Notes: a model not told the origin generated them from the sequence alone. A stretch of 64,000 nucleotides of DNA from a bacterium (GCA_030429345.1 JAUIFJ010000018.1:23286-87285), one strand, 5' to 3'. Numbered from the stretch's first letter, positions 25,556 through 35,282 are shown. Numbers and translations are program-made.

Positions 25556-25980
25556 TCTGAAGAACTCGCACGGAGAGCACGGAGGGGACAGAGATCACGG
25601 AGAAGAGATAGGAAGGTTCTCACGCAGAGGCGCGGAGGGGCAGAGACGCAGAGTGGAAATGAGTTACCCTTCGCCCCCACGCCTGTCATCCCGCCCACGC
25701 CTGTAATCCCGTGGCTTGACCACGGGATCCTTTTCGATGTCGCAGACAGAAGTGTAATACAGGGTTGGCCCCTCCCTGCGGCGTAGCATTCCGCAGAACC
25801 CCTCCGGTCTGCGACACGGAGCAGGATCCCGTGGTCAAGCCACCGGTTGACAGCGTGGGCAAAAAGTCAGCCCTATTCTTCTCAGCGTCTCCGCCCCTCC
25901 GCGCCTCTGCGCGAGAACCTCTTCATCACTCCGTGTTCTCTCTTCCTTCTCCGCGCTCTCCGTGCGAGCTCTTCTTCATG
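25556..25980. repeat. Nested palindromic intergenic element (CACGGAG outer arms, CCCGTGG inner arms)
   Basis: Outer arms 25556-25665 and 25868-25980 are imperfect inverted copies (GAACTCGCACGGAGAGCACG against CGTGCTCTCCGTGCGAGTTC-like, plus a CACGCAGAGGCGCGGAGGGG inner stretch). Inside them, 25710-25750 and 25812-25850 form a second inverted pair built on ATCCCGTGGCTTGACCACGG and TCTGCGACA. The structure fills the space between two convergent genes. Parts recur at 10022-10160, 50930-51000 and 55757-55860. No protein-coding frame is credible here. Confidence 0.7.
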
Positions 25981-25987
25981 GTATCAC

Positions 25988-26023
25988 AAAAAAGGGCGGA
26001 CCTTCTTCCGAAGGCCCGCCCTT
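25988..26023 (-). terminator. Rho-independent terminator of metalloprotease gene
   Basis: On the minus strand, AAGGGCGGGCCTTC-GGAA-GAAGGTCCGCCCTT is followed directly by a run of six T. The stem has 14 bp with one mismatch or G-U pair. It lies 24 bp past the stop codon of the protease gene. Confidence 0.88.
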
Positions 26024-26046
26024 GTGAGCGTGGCGTGATTCCGAGG

Positions 26047-28731
26047 CTAGAGCTTGTCGCGCTCCATGGCCAGGGCGGCGTCGATGCGGCGCTGAAGGTC
26101 CGCCAGGTGCGCGCGGTCAACGGCGCTGCGGCGGATCTTCTGGCTCTGCCAGCGGTCGATCTTCGCCTTGTAGCTTCGCAGCTGCTCGGCGGCCAGCAGG
26201 CGGACATCGCGGTCCGCCTTGTCCTTCTTGGCGGTCAACAACTCGATCAGCTGGCCGGCGTGGATCGCCTGCAGGTCGCGCATCGGCAGGGTCGCCGGGG
26301 CACCGGACCAGATGGCCTTGTCGAAGGCGGTGAAGACTTCTTCCAGCTGCAGGGCACCCTGCTCGCCGCGGGCGCTGTGTTCGCTGACGCGCGCCAGGCG
26401 ACGCGGGGCGTAGAGGTTGCGGATCACCTGGGAGCGGTTGCCGGCCAGGTAGGAGTACAGCGGGAAATCGATGCGCTTGACATCCGTCGAGCCGTCGAAG
26501 CTCCAGCGATAGCCCTGGCCCATGTGATCCAGCTGTTCGCCGGCGATCTGCCAGGTCTCCTGCTCGCAAGTGGCCTCGACGATCGCCTGCAGGGCTCCTC
26601 GCTGCTCCTCACCGGAATAGGGCGCCAGGGGCTTGAGTCCCACGTAGGCCGGTTCGCGACGGGTGCGGATGCCGCCCACGTAGCGGCTGAGCGCGTCGAT
26701 GTTCTGCCAGTAGCCGCGGAAGGCGCGTTGGAAGGCGCTGCGGTAGACCAGGTGGTCCTCGTCGGGCGCCAGGAAGCGCGCCGGGTCGGCGCGCATCAGC
26801 TCGCGGGCCAGCAGCAGCTGTTCCTTCGTCCAGGTGACCTTGTCGCTGGAGAGGTCGAAGACACGGCACTCGGGATCGACGGCGCTGCCCCAGCCACGCA
26901 CATTGTAGGCATCCTCGTCCGTGCCGTAGATCAGCTGCGGCTCTGTGCTGCGATCGGCAATCGGGCGGATGGCGGCGCGGTCCTCCTCCAGGCCTCCGCC
27001 GGCGGGAGTGTAGCCCCATTGGATGGCCCAGATGTCATAGGGCCCGACCGTCGGATTGTAGAAATGGCCCTGCTTTTCCGGGTCGCGGGCGATGTTGGGC
27101 GGATCGTACTCCATCACGCTGCTGACGACGCCGATCGAGGTCTTCTCCGTGTCCGTCAGGTCCTCGAAGGAATGCAGCAGGCTGCCGCGGAAATTGTGAC
27201 GCAGCCCCAGGGTGTGCCCCACTTCGTGGGCCACCAGGGCGAAGAGGTACTGCCGCGTATACTCCCAGGGCATTTCGCCGTTGGGCTGGACCACGCCCTT
27301 GGCCAGCAGGTTCAGCGCCACCAGGTCGCTGGCTTCCCGCTTGAGCAGGGCGTTGGCGCAACAGGCGTGAGACATGCTGCCCGGAAAGCGCTCCTGGGTG
27401 CCGCTGGGCTGCAGCAGCTCGGCCAGGGCGCCGCCGTCGTCCTCCTCGCGCGGATCCGGCAGGGCCGCTCCCAGCGGGGAGACGCCTGCGCGCCAGCCCC
27501 AGCCGATGCGACGCACCATGTCGGCCTCGATCAGGATGTCGGCATTGAGGATCTGCCCCGTATAGGGATTGACCTGGCTCGGCCCCATGGCGCCGAAGCT
27601 CAGTTCACTCGAGCTGATCCAGCGGATCACATTATAGCGGATGTCGGCGGGATCCCAGTCGGCGTCGTCGGGCTGCTGCTTGACGACGACCGCGTTGCGG
27701 AAGCCTGCGGCCTCGAAGGCCTTGTTCCAGGCCAGCACTCCTTCGCTGACGATGGGGCGCAGCTCCAGGGGAATCGCGTTTTCGAGCCAGAAAGTGATCG
27801 GCTCGACGGGTTCCGAAAGCGCGGCGGCCGGATCCTGCTTCTTCAGGTGCCAGCGATTGGCCACTCGGATCATCGGGTCATTGACCGTGTCATCGCCGAA
27901 GGTGCGCCAGCCGGTCTGGAAGTAGCCCACACGGGGATCCGCCAGGCGCGGCTCGTAGTCGCTTTCGGGCAGCTCGGAGAGGCTGTAGCGCACCCGGATC
28001 TCGACGAAACGCGGATCCTCGAGTGTGCTCCAGCCATTCTTCGGCTCCTTGGTGGCAAAGGCGTAGCGCGTACCGATTTCCGTGTTCTTCGGGAAGCTCT
28101 GCAAACGATCCAGCCAGCTCATGTCCTTCTGCTGCTGGTAGGGCGTCTTCAGGACGCGCTTCAGGCGGCGGCCGACACCGATCAGGTCGTCCAGGAAGAC
28201 ATCCCCGGCTTTCACCAGCAGGGCGCCGCTGTCCTCATGCGGTTCGGCAACAATCTTGAAAGCCCCGACCGGCGAATCGCTGAAATTGCGCTCGACCATG
28301 AGCTCCGTTCCCACATAGCCCCCCGTGGGACGGAACATGAGGTTCTTCTTCAGCAGGTGGATGTGTTCGCCGACCTTGCGGAACTGCACGACCGAATGCC
28401 CTGCCGGAAGACCGGAAAGCATGCCCCGGGCGCCGATGCCCGTTTCCTGGGTCATGCTGAGGAGGAAGTCCTTGTCCAGCTGCTCCGGCAGCACCGAGAG
28501 CCAGACCTGGTTCTTCTTCTCGTCGTGATACAGTGTAAAAAGTCCCTCGATGCGCGTGGCCTCTTCGATGACCTCGGCGAAGGCCTTGCCTTCTTTCTTC
28601 TTCTTGTCGCCTTTCTTGGAGGGCGCGGGAAAATGCACTTCCATCATCGCGTCCATGTCGCTGGCATGAACGGGAAGAAGGAAGGCCAGCGCCAGGGCGA
28701 ATCGCAGAAGGATTCCTGTGTAGGAAGACAT
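26047..28731 (-). CDS. Secreted zinc metalloprotease, metzincin type (DUF5117/DUF4953-like)
   Basis: An 894-residue exported protein. The signal peptide is ILLRFALALAFLLPVHAS. The zinc site is H502-EVG-H506-TLG-LR-H512, the full HExxHxxGxxH signature, and a Met-turn-like SSVMEYDPPN follows about 40 residues later, as in metzincins. Upstream regions resemble the DUF5118/DUF5117 domains of large secreted proteases of Bacteroidota-type bacteria (FLLSMTQETGIGARGML, FRPTGGYVGTELMVERNFS, YALSELPESDYEPRLADPRVGYF-like). The ATG at 28731 has a GGAAAG site and starts right at the signal peptide; the longer frame upstream lacks one. Substrates are unknown; extracellular or periplasmic protein degradation is likely. 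Confidence 0.86.
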   Translation of the reverse strand: MSSYTGILLRFALALAFLLPVHASDMDAMMEVHFPAPSKKGDKKKKEGKAFAEVIEEATRIEGLFTLYHDEKKNQVWLSVLPEQLDKDFLLSMTQETGIGARGMLSGLPAGHSVVQFRKVGEHIHLLKKNLMFRPTGGYVGTELMVERNFSDSPVGAFKIVAEPHEDSGALLVKAGDVFLDDLIGVGRRLKRVLKTPYQQQKDMSWLDRLQSFPKNTEIGTRYAFATKEPKNGWSTLEDPRFVEIRVRYSLSELPESDYEPRLADPRVGYFQTGWRTFGDDTVNDPMIRVANRWHLKKQDPAAALSEPVEPITFWLENAIPLELRPIVSEGVLAWNKAFEAAGFRNAVVVKQQPDDADWDPADIRYNVIRWISSSELSFGAMGPSQVNPYTGQILNADILIEADMVRRIGWGWRAGVSPLGAALPDPREEDDGGALAELLQPSGTQERFPGSMSHACCANALLKREASDLVALNLLAKGVVQPNGEMPWEYTRQYLFALVAHEVGHTLGLRHNFRGSLLHSFEDLTDTEKTSIGVVSSVMEYDPPNIARDPEKQGHFYNPTVGPYDIWAIQWGYTPAGGGLEEDRAAIRPIADRSTEPQLIYGTDEDAYNVRGWGSAVDPECRVFDLSSDKVTWTKEQLLLARELMRADPARFLAPDEDHLVYRSAFQRAFRGYWQNIDALSRYVGGIRTRREPAYVGLKPLAPYSGEEQRGALQAIVEATCEQETWQIAGEQLDHMGQGYRWSFDGSTDVKRIDFPLYSYLAGNRSQVIRNLYAPRRLARVSEHSARGEQGALQLEEVFTAFDKAIWSGAPATLPMRDLQAIHAGQLIELLTAKKDKADRDVRLLAAEQLRSYKAKIDRWQSQKIRRSAVDRAHLADLQRRIDAALAMERDKL

Positions 28732-28857
28732 AGGGCTTTCCTGAGCTGTGCCGGCCCCTGGGACCGGGAATCGATGGGTGAGATGTGGTTTCCCCGGGAC
28801 CTGTGAATCCCGAAGGGGGGTTCGGCAAAGATCGCAAGAAGGCCAGTGGAAACAAAG

Positions 28858-28900
28858 GGAAAGGCCCGGACCGGAAGGACTTCCGGCCGGGGCCTTTCCC
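28858..28900 (-). terminator. Rho-independent terminator of the 536-residue secreted protein gene
   Basis: On the minus strand, GGGAAAGGCCCCGGCCGGAAG pairs around a GTC loop with CTTCCGGTCCGGGCCTTTCCC, followed by a T-rich tract (TTTGTTT). It lies 27 bp after the stop codon and upstream of the protease gene. Confidence 0.82.
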
Positions 28901-28926
28901 CGCCTGCGTCTATGTGCCGCCAACTC

Positions 28927-30537
28927 CTAGTCGCCGAAGCTTGCCTCGACCTGGTAGAAGCGCTGGCCCAGCCCGGCCGGCAAGGCCCAGTTGAGCGTCG
29001 CCAGGGTGACGACGGGCTGCCAGGGGCCCCAGGGCTGGCTCGCCTCGAAGAGGGTGTAGGACTGCGCGCCCACGTTGTTCCAGCTGAGCAGGACATTGCC
29101 CGCCGAGCGCTGGATGCCCAGGGTAGGCGCGGCTTCCGGCACGGGGGGCGTGATCAGGATTGCCGTGCCGGCGACCAGGGTGCTGCCCAGATTGTTGTAA
29201 TTGCAGACCAGGCCGTCGTCCCCGTCCCCGTTCTCGATGCCGACGGTCGCCGAGTCCAGGTCATCCTCCATCGTCTCGTACTGGAAGAGAATGCGGCCGT
29301 CGTCGTGCAACAGCACCTGGAAGGTATAAGGACCGTGCTGGGGCGAGGCGGGAGCGCGCATGGCGCCCTGCCACTGGATCACGAAACGGTTCTCGACCGG
29401 GTCATGGTAGCCCAGGACCGTCCCGCGCGGAGTGCCTCCGCTGCTCAGGTCCAGCTGATCCCAGAAAGCGCAGATCATGGCGTCGGGCTCCATGCCGTCG
29501 GGGAGGTACTGGTTGCTGCCCGGATTGTCCGAATTCAGCGGATCAAAGCACAGGAAGCCATGACTGCTGACGCGCACGCTGTCGTAGCCCAGGCCGTAGA
29601 AGAAGAAATTGAAGGGCAGTTGGGTCCAGGCGCTGCCGCTGTCGATGTTGTGCAGCAGGGTGTCCCCGATGGAGGCGATCTCGAACCAGTCGTAACTCAC
29701 CCTTGAGGGACCGTAGTTGTTCTCCCAAAGATAGCCGAAGGCATCCGGCGCCGAGCTGCCCGTCGGCCGCAGGGAGAAGCTGCCCGGGTCGGTGTTGGAA
29801 AAGGGGGCCTCCGCCCCGCTCCAGACCGCGGTAACTGTGTAGATATAGTTGATGTCGGGCAAGATGCCGGTGGTCGAATCTTCGACATAGCTGAAGCCAC
29901 TGGTGCTGGCGATTTCGATCCCGTTGCGGTAGATGCGGAAGGCATCCAGGGCGCGGCCCACTCCAGAGTCGCCTTCCGGATTCAGGCACGGCCTTCCCGG
30001 CAGGGCTTCCCGGCCCGGCTCGGGCGCGGGTGGAACCGGCAGGCCCCAGCTCAGCTCGATGCGGTCGTAGAGACCGTCCGTGGCCTCCAGGTCGGCAATG
30101 GCCCAGGTGTTGGAGAGCACATCATAGAAGAAGGGCCCCAGGGTGGTTTCCAGGGCCGCGGCACTGGCGTCGACCGCATGCAGGCTGTAGCCGATGCGCG
30201 CCCCCGGCGACTGGGCCGGAATCTCGGCCGTATAGGTCAGCCCATCAGCGCTGGTCATCGGGGTCTCGACGGGGCCGGTGTCGTCCTCCCAGCTCAGCGT
30301 GGCGCTGGCGATCCCGCTGGAATCGCTGATCTGCGCCAGGATGGTGGTCGCGCCCGCCTCGGCCTCGACCAGGCTGAAGGGCTGGGTGTGCAGGATCTCG
30401 GGCGGGGTGGTGTCCAGCAGGGGCTGCGCATCGCCGACGAGGCGGGTCGACAGCGGATCCGCGGGACCGGCCATCGCGCTCAGGACCACCAGGCCCAGCA
30501 GGGCTGCGGACAACAGGACAGTTCTCGGGCAGCGCAT
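28927..30537 (-). CDS. Secreted multidomain beta protein (paralogue of the 1426-residue protein)
   Basis: A 536-residue protein with signal peptide VLLSAALLGLVVLSAMA. Order of modules: an Ig-like domain at about 45-140 (HTQPFSLVEAEAGATTILA), a fibronectin type III-like domain at about 145-255 (AFRIYRNGIEIASTSGFSYV, YTVTAVWSGAEAPF), then a lectin-like sandwich at about 260-450 (DAFGYLWENNYG, FNFFFYGLGYDSVRVSSHGF, FWDQLDLSSG, DSATVGIENGDGDDGL), and a C-terminal beta domain ending FYQVEASFGD. The same module series occurs in the neighbouring 1426-residue protein, so the two are paralogues. It has no FlgD-type tail and no catalytic residues were recognised. Probably an extracellular or surface adhesion or scaffold protein; the role is unknown. 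Confidence 0.78.
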   Translation of the reverse strand: MRCPRTVLLSAALLGLVVLSAMAGPADPLSTRLVGDAQPLLDTTPPEILHTQPFSLVEAEAGATTILAQISDSSGIASATLSWEDDTGPVETPMTSADGLTYTAEIPAQSPGARIGYSLHAVDASAAALETTLGPFFYDVLSNTWAIADLEATDGLYDRIELSWGLPVPPAPEPGREALPGRPCLNPEGDSGVGRALDAFRIYRNGIEIASTSGFSYVEDSTTGILPDINYIYTVTAVWSGAEAPFSNTDPGSFSLRPTGSSAPDAFGYLWENNYGPSRVSYDWFEIASIGDTLLHNIDSGSAWTQLPFNFFFYGLGYDSVRVSSHGFLCFDPLNSDNPGSNQYLPDGMEPDAMICAFWDQLDLSSGGTPRGTVLGYHDPVENRFVIQWQGAMRAPASPQHGPYTFQVLLHDDGRILFQYETMEDDLDSATVGIENGDGDDGLVCNYNNLGSTLVAGTAILITPPVPEAAPTLGIQRSAGNVLLSWNNVGAQSYTLFEASQPWGPWQPVVTLATLNWALPAGLGQRFYQVEASFGD

Positions 30538-30693
30538 CGGAATTCCCCCTCTTTTGCGTTCGCCGTGCGTTTCCGGCCGTGGTGATGGCCTGTCCGGACA
30601 ACAGGCCCGGGCCGGTCTGGAAGGGTCGCAAACCGGCCGCCAGAGCGCAATGACAAAGTGGCCGGAAGGGAAATCAGGGTCCTGCCGGAGGGC

Positions 30694-30728
30694 AAGAAAA
30701 AGCCCCGCTGTCCGAAGACAGCGGGGCT
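30694..30728 (-). terminator. Rho-independent terminator of the 1426-residue protein gene
   Basis: On the minus strand, AGCCCCGCTGTCT-TCGG-ACAGCGGGGCT is followed by TTTTTC. It lies about 32 bp downstream of the stop codon. Confidence 0.88.
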
Positions 30729-30760
30729 GTTGTGTTCACAGGCTGTGAACCGGAGAACCG

Positions 30761-33700
30761 CTACTCGAAGTTGGCCTCGATGTAGAAGAACTCCATGGCC
30801 GTGGCGACCGGGTAGGACTCGCTCAGGCCGGCGTCGGAGGTCAGCAGGACGAAGGGGCCGTAGGCGCTGGAGGCACCGTAGACATCGTAGCTGCTGGCAC
30901 CGACATCGTTCCAGTTCAGGGTGACCTGGTTGGAACCGTAGGTGATGGTGACGACCGGGGCTTCCTGCGCAGCCGGCGGGCTGAAGAGGTAGCTCGTGCC
31001 GGCCAGCACCGTGCCACCGACGTTGTTGTAGTGGGCCGCGAGGCCGTCCGTGCCGTCAACATTCTGGATGCCGAGAGTGGCGCTGAGCAGATCCGCTCCC
31101 GCACCCTGGCTGTCCAGGTTGATCTCGATCGTGCCGTCGGCATTGAGGATCGCCTGGAAAGTGTGCGGCGCGCCGCCGGGGCCCGGGAACTCGGGCACTC
31201 CCGTGAACTGCACGATGAAGCGGCTATTGGCGACATCATCCAGGTAATGCACCGTTCCGACGCCATCCCCCAGGTCGAGGTCGTCCCAGAACATGGCAAT
31301 CAGGTCGCCGGGAGCGCTCGCCGAAGGCAGGTCCGTGTTGCTCAGGCTGCTGCTGCCGATGCCGAAAGTGATGATGCCGTTGGAACCGATGTAGCACTCG
31401 GTCTGGTCCACTCCGTAGAAGGGGAAACCGCTGCTCATGGTGAAGGGGCCATCGGAATCGTCATCGGTCAAGGCAACCGCCACCGCATTGAGATCAGCGC
31501 TGATGTCGGTGAAGGCGACGGGCGGGCCCATGGGATCGTTGCTGTTGATCCAGGTGTAGCCGAAGGTGTCGGGGCCGCCGCTGGTCGGACGACCGACGAA
31601 ACTGCCCAGGTCGGCGTTGCCGTCGGCGTACTCGGTGCCGCTCCAGACGCAGCGGATGGTGTAGCTGTACTCCACACCCTCGACAGCGCCGTTGGCGGCG
31701 TTGTCGGTGAAGGTGAAGTCACCGGTGGAACCGGCAAGCACGCCGTCACGGTAGATGTTGAACTGGTCCAGTTCACGTCCGTTGTCGGCGGTTTCATGGG
31801 CGGGACGCACGATGTGGTCCTTGCCGTCGACCGTGGCGATCTCGGGCTGGGCCCAGGGATTGCTCACACTGGCCGCCAGGGTACCGGGATCCGTGGGCAG
31901 GCTCCAGGTCAGCACGGTTTCGTCGAGGCCGCCGTCGGTGGCGCCCAGGTCGTTGACTGTCCAGGCTGTGGAACTGACATCGAAGGAGAAAGGACCCACG
32001 CTGCCCGCGTTCATGTTGGCACTGTTGTCGGTGGCCGAGATGCTGTAGCTGACCGATGTACCGGCAATCTGGGCCGGGATCGACGCCTCGTATACACCGC
32101 CGCCCATGTCGGCCATTGCGACCGGGGTATCGCCGCCGCCATTGTCATAGGTCAGCGTCGCACTGTCGATGCCGCTGTCATCGGTGATCGTCGCGCTGAT
32201 GGTCGTCGCGCCCGCCTCGGCCTCGATCAGGACGAAGGGCTGGGTGTGGTCAATCGTGGGAGCGATGAAGTCGCCGGCACCAGGAGCGAAGTCGATTGCC
32301 ACGTTGTCCGCAATGGTTCCGCCGGCGTCTTCGTTGTTGACCTGCAGACCGATGGTGGCATCGCTGTTCTCGCAGCCGACGGTCGCAGAGGCGGTGTTGC
32401 CGGCGATGCTCAGGTACTGGACCTTGAAGGTGCCGTCGCTGTTCAGGATCAGCTGGAAGGTGAAGGTGCCGTCGCCAGCAAGACGGGGCACGTCGTTCCA
32501 CTGGAAGATCACGCGGTTGTTCATCGCCGAGTCATCGTAGAAGTAGATGTTGCCCTGGCTGCTGGTAACCAAGTCGTCCCACAGCGGGAAGATGGCGTTG
32601 TTGGGCAGGGTCGCATTGGGAACCGGATCATTCGAGTAGTCCGTGAAGTCCGCGGAATCGAAGGTCAGGTAGCCGTTGCTGCTGGCCCAGGCCGTGCTGA
32701 AAGCACCACTGTAGAAGGGGAAGGCGAAGGGAAGAGCCTGCTCTGCACCGGCGTCGTCCCCGGCGATGTTCAAGTCGGTGCCGATGCCGGAAATCTCGAC
32801 CCAGTCGAAGGTCGCCGGGCTGGTGTCGTCGTCTGAATTGACCCAGGTGTAGCCCAGGGCATCCGGACCACCGCTCGTCGGACGGGCCACCGCCGTGCCG
32901 TCGTCGGCGTTGGAAGCGACCGTCTCGCCCTCGTCCCACAGGGCCGTCACGGTGTAGCTGTAGGTCTGCCCCACGACCACGCCGTTGCCCAGGTCATCCA
33001 CGAATCCGGGAACTGCCGTCGTGCCGACCAGGCCGCCGTCACGGTAGATGTTGTAGTTCAGGAAGGCGCGATCGCTGTTCTCCATCCACCAGTAGGGGTG
33101 GGCGGCAGCGTAGTCGCGCAGCAGCTCGTCGAGCTTTTCGCGGCTGATGTCGGCCGGCACCTCGAAGGGCAGGTCGTCCGCGCTGATCTCGCCTGTGGGA
33201 GCTTCGGGTGCGGGGAACCACGCCGGGGCGTCCCAGGTCAGGGTGATCTGGTCCAGCTCGGCGTCGCTGGCCAGCAGATTGGTGGGCGGCAGGGTGTTGT
33301 CCACCGTGTCGTAGGTCGCGCCGTCGGTGTTGTTGCCCGGCGCGCCGTCGGCCTGCACCGTGACGACCTCGACATCGAGGCTGTAGTTGCCCGGAGTACC
33401 GGGAGTCGCCAGGGCGACGCTGATCGGCTGGGTCACGCCCACGCCCAGGTTGCCCACGAAGACGCTGCTGGCGCCCAGGCCCATGTCGACGAAGACTTCC
33501 ACGTCCACCGCCGAAGCGCCCACATTGGCGACTTCCAGGTCCACGTTGGAATTGAAGCCGGCGGCGATGGGATCGTCGTAGGAGACCAGGGTCACGGCGG
33601 CGTCGAAAGCGGCGGGCTCGCCGATGAAGATGTCGTCCAGGCAGATGTCGCTTTCGTAGCCCGGGCCGGTGAAGCCGTGGAAGCGGACGACGACCGGGTT

Positions 33701-35041
33701 GGTCTGGAAGGCCGCCAGGCTGGCGACGGCTTCGAACCAGGGATCCGTGTCGGCGCTCTGCTGCTGGCCGGAGATGCTGTAGATGTCGTCGGTCCAGGTC
33801 ATGGTCACCGTGTCGTAGACATCAATGCTGAAGGTGCCCATGTTGACGCCGTACATGTGGAGCCAGCAGCTGACGACGGGGGCCGTCAGGCCGGACAGGT
33901 CCATGACAGGAGTATCCAGCACGAAGTCGGTGTTGTTGTAGCTGCTCGCCTCGGTGTAGGCGTAGGTGCCGCCGCCCGTATGGTCTTCGGAAGCGCCGGT
34001 GCCGCTGGAGCCGGTGCCGTCGCTGTCCGTGGACCAGAAGCGCGGACCGTTGATCCAGTCGCCGCCGGGAATGCCGCCGTCGAAGGTCTCTTCCAGCGGG
34101 AAGGTGCTGAGAATGCCGGTTACGCCGAAGCTGAAGGGACCTTCGACCGCCAGATTCATGTTGGCGGAGGCATCCTGGGCCTCGATGCGGTAGCTGATGC
34201 TGGTTCCCGTGGGTTGGGCCGGAATGCCGAATTCGTAGGTGTCGCCGCCCACGTTGCCCATGGCTTCGGTGACGTCGCCGCCGCCGATGTCGTAGATCAG
34301 GTTGATGCTGGACAGCCCGCTGGCGTCCGTCACATCGGCGCTGACCACATAGGGGCCGGGATCCGTGTCGGGCACATTGCCAAGGGGCGTATGGGTGATG
34401 ACGGGGGGATCGAGCTCGACCGCCGCGTCATACATGGCCAGCGTATAGGCGCCTTCGGCGGTGCTGTAGCCGTCGACGACCAGGTAGTAGGACCCGGCGG
34501 ACAACAGGCAGGTGACTTCCGATTGCAGGCTGCAGGAATCGTCGTTGCCGGCGACCAGGTTGGCCACGACATCCGGAGCGGCGCCGCCGCCGGGATCGCT
34601 GAAGATGGCCAGTCCCGTGTCGAAACCGCTTCCGCAGAGGCTGACGTAGACTTCGGTGTCGCTGGCCAGGGTGAAGCTGTACCAGGCATCTGCACCCAGG
34701 CAGGTGGAGGTGGCGCTGTAGAAACCGGTCCAGGCGCAGACAACGCCCGAGTTGTCGCTCAGGGGCCCAATGGAGTTGGTGAGACCGGCGGTGGAGCCGG
34801 AATCGAAATAGGGCAGGCCGGGAATGGCTTCCGCCGTCGTATGGTCATCGCCCCCCTGGCGCTGACCGAAGTCCGCATCCGGACGATCGGAAAGGGCCAG
34901 CAGCTCGTGCTTCAGGTCGGCGGGCATCGGCTGCCCGGCCTTCTTGAAGTCCAAGGCCTGCTGGTAGAGAGGATCCGCATTGCTGGCCAACAAGGCGGGC
35001 GCCAGCAGTCCGATTCCCAGAACCGTGGAAAGTTTGCGCAT
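30761..35041 (-). CDS. Giant secreted multidomain beta protein
   Basis: A 1426-residue exported protein with signal peptide LSTVLGIGLLAPALLAS. After a short helical stretch comes a pre-peptidase C-terminal-like domain at about 70-210 (DAWYSFTLASDTEVYVSLCG, GSYYLVVDGYSTAEGAYTLA), an Ig-like domain at about 215-310, a MAM/jelly-roll domain at about 315-490 (DDIFIGEP), a CARDB-like domain at about 495-600, and then two copies of the Ig/FN3/lectin-like module. GPDALGYTWVNSD near 727 and GPDTFGYTWINSND near 1159 mark the copies; HTQPFVLIEAEAGATTISA near 930 begins the second. The end, FFYIEANFE, matches the smaller neighbour. No enzyme motif and no FlgD-type tail were found. Probably surface or extracellular; the function is not recognisable. 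Confidence 0.78.
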   Translation of the reverse strand: MRKLSTVLGIGLLAPALLASNADPLYQQALDFKKAGQPMPADLKHELLALSDRPDADFGQRQGGDDHTTAEAIPGLPYFDSGSTAGLTNSIGPLSDNSGVVCAWTGFYSATSTCLGADAWYSFTLASDTEVYVSLCGSGFDTGLAIFSDPGGGAAPDVVANLVAGNDDSCSLQSEVTCLLSAGSYYLVVDGYSTAEGAYTLAMYDAAVELDPPVITHTPLGNVPDTDPGPYVVSADVTDASGLSSINLIYDIGGGDVTEAMGNVGGDTYEFGIPAQPTGTSISYRIEAQDASANMNLAVEGPFSFGVTGILSTFPLEETFDGGIPGGDWINGPRFWSTDSDGTGSSGTGASEDHTGGGTYAYTEASSYNNTDFVLDTPVMDLSGLTAPVVSCWLHMYGVNMGTFSIDVYDTVTMTWTDDIYSISGQQQSADTDPWFEAVASLAAFQTNPVVVRFHGFTGPGYESDICLDDIFIGEPAAFDAAVTLVSYDDPIAAGFNSNVDLEVANVGASAVDVEVFVDMGLGASSVFVGNLGVGVTQPISVALATPGTPGNYSLDVEVVTVQADGAPGNNTDGATYDTVDNTLPPTNLLASDAELDQITLTWDAPAWFPAPEAPTGEISADDLPFEVPADISREKLDELLRDYAAAHPYWWMENSDRAFLNYNIYRDGGLVGTTAVPGFVDDLGNGVVVGQTYSYTVTALWDEGETVASNADDGTAVARPTSGGPDALGYTWVNSDDDTSPATFDWVEISGIGTDLNIAGDDAGAEQALPFAFPFYSGAFSTAWASSNGYLTFDSADFTDYSNDPVPNATLPNNAIFPLWDDLVTSSQGNIYFYDDSAMNNRVIFQWNDVPRLAGDGTFTFQLILNSDGTFKVQYLSIAGNTASATVGCENSDATIGLQVNNEDAGGTIADNVAIDFAPGAGDFIAPTIDHTQPFVLIEAEAGATTISATITDDSGIDSATLTYDNGGGDTPVAMADMGGGVYEASIPAQIAGTSVSYSISATDNSANMNAGSVGPFSFDVSSTAWTVNDLGATDGGLDETVLTWSLPTDPGTLAASVSNPWAQPEIATVDGKDHIVRPAHETADNGRELDQFNIYRDGVLAGSTGDFTFTDNAANGAVEGVEYSYTIRCVWSGTEYADGNADLGSFVGRPTSGGPDTFGYTWINSNDPMGPPVAFTDISADLNAVAVALTDDDSDGPFTMSSGFPFYGVDQTECYIGSNGIITFGIGSSSLSNTDLPSASAPGDLIAMFWDDLDLGDGVGTVHYLDDVANSRFIVQFTGVPEFPGPGGAPHTFQAILNADGTIEINLDSQGAGADLLSATLGIQNVDGTDGLAAHYNNVGGTVLAGTSYLFSPPAAQEAPVVTITYGSNQVTLNWNDVGASSYDVYGASSAYGPFVLLTSDAGLSESYPVATAMEFFYIEANFE

Positions 35042-35282
35042 GAAGTGCTCCTTCGAAAGTGGTTAGGACCCGGCGCTCGTACGGCCGGATCACACAATGC
35101 TGAAAAGTCAATGGCTACTTCAGGAAGAGTATGTCTGAACGTGAAAGACCATGGCAAAAACTGCTCCAGTCTTTGAAGGTGAAAAATTGCCCTATCTCAG
35201 CTTTTCCCAAAGCTGAATTGCATGCTTAGTTCGCGCGTGGGCCTTGCCTGCTCCGGGGGGCAGTGTTCAGGAGTGACGGATT

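Noticed and set aside
25765-28806. A 1013-codon plus-strand frame
   Set aside because: It is opposite the metalloprotease and begins in the palindromic repeat; no protein features.
33098-35176. A 692-codon plus-strand frame
   Set aside because: Opposite the giant secreted protein, Gly/Val/Ala-rich mirror of Asp-rich coding; the minus strand has the signal peptide and recognisable domains.
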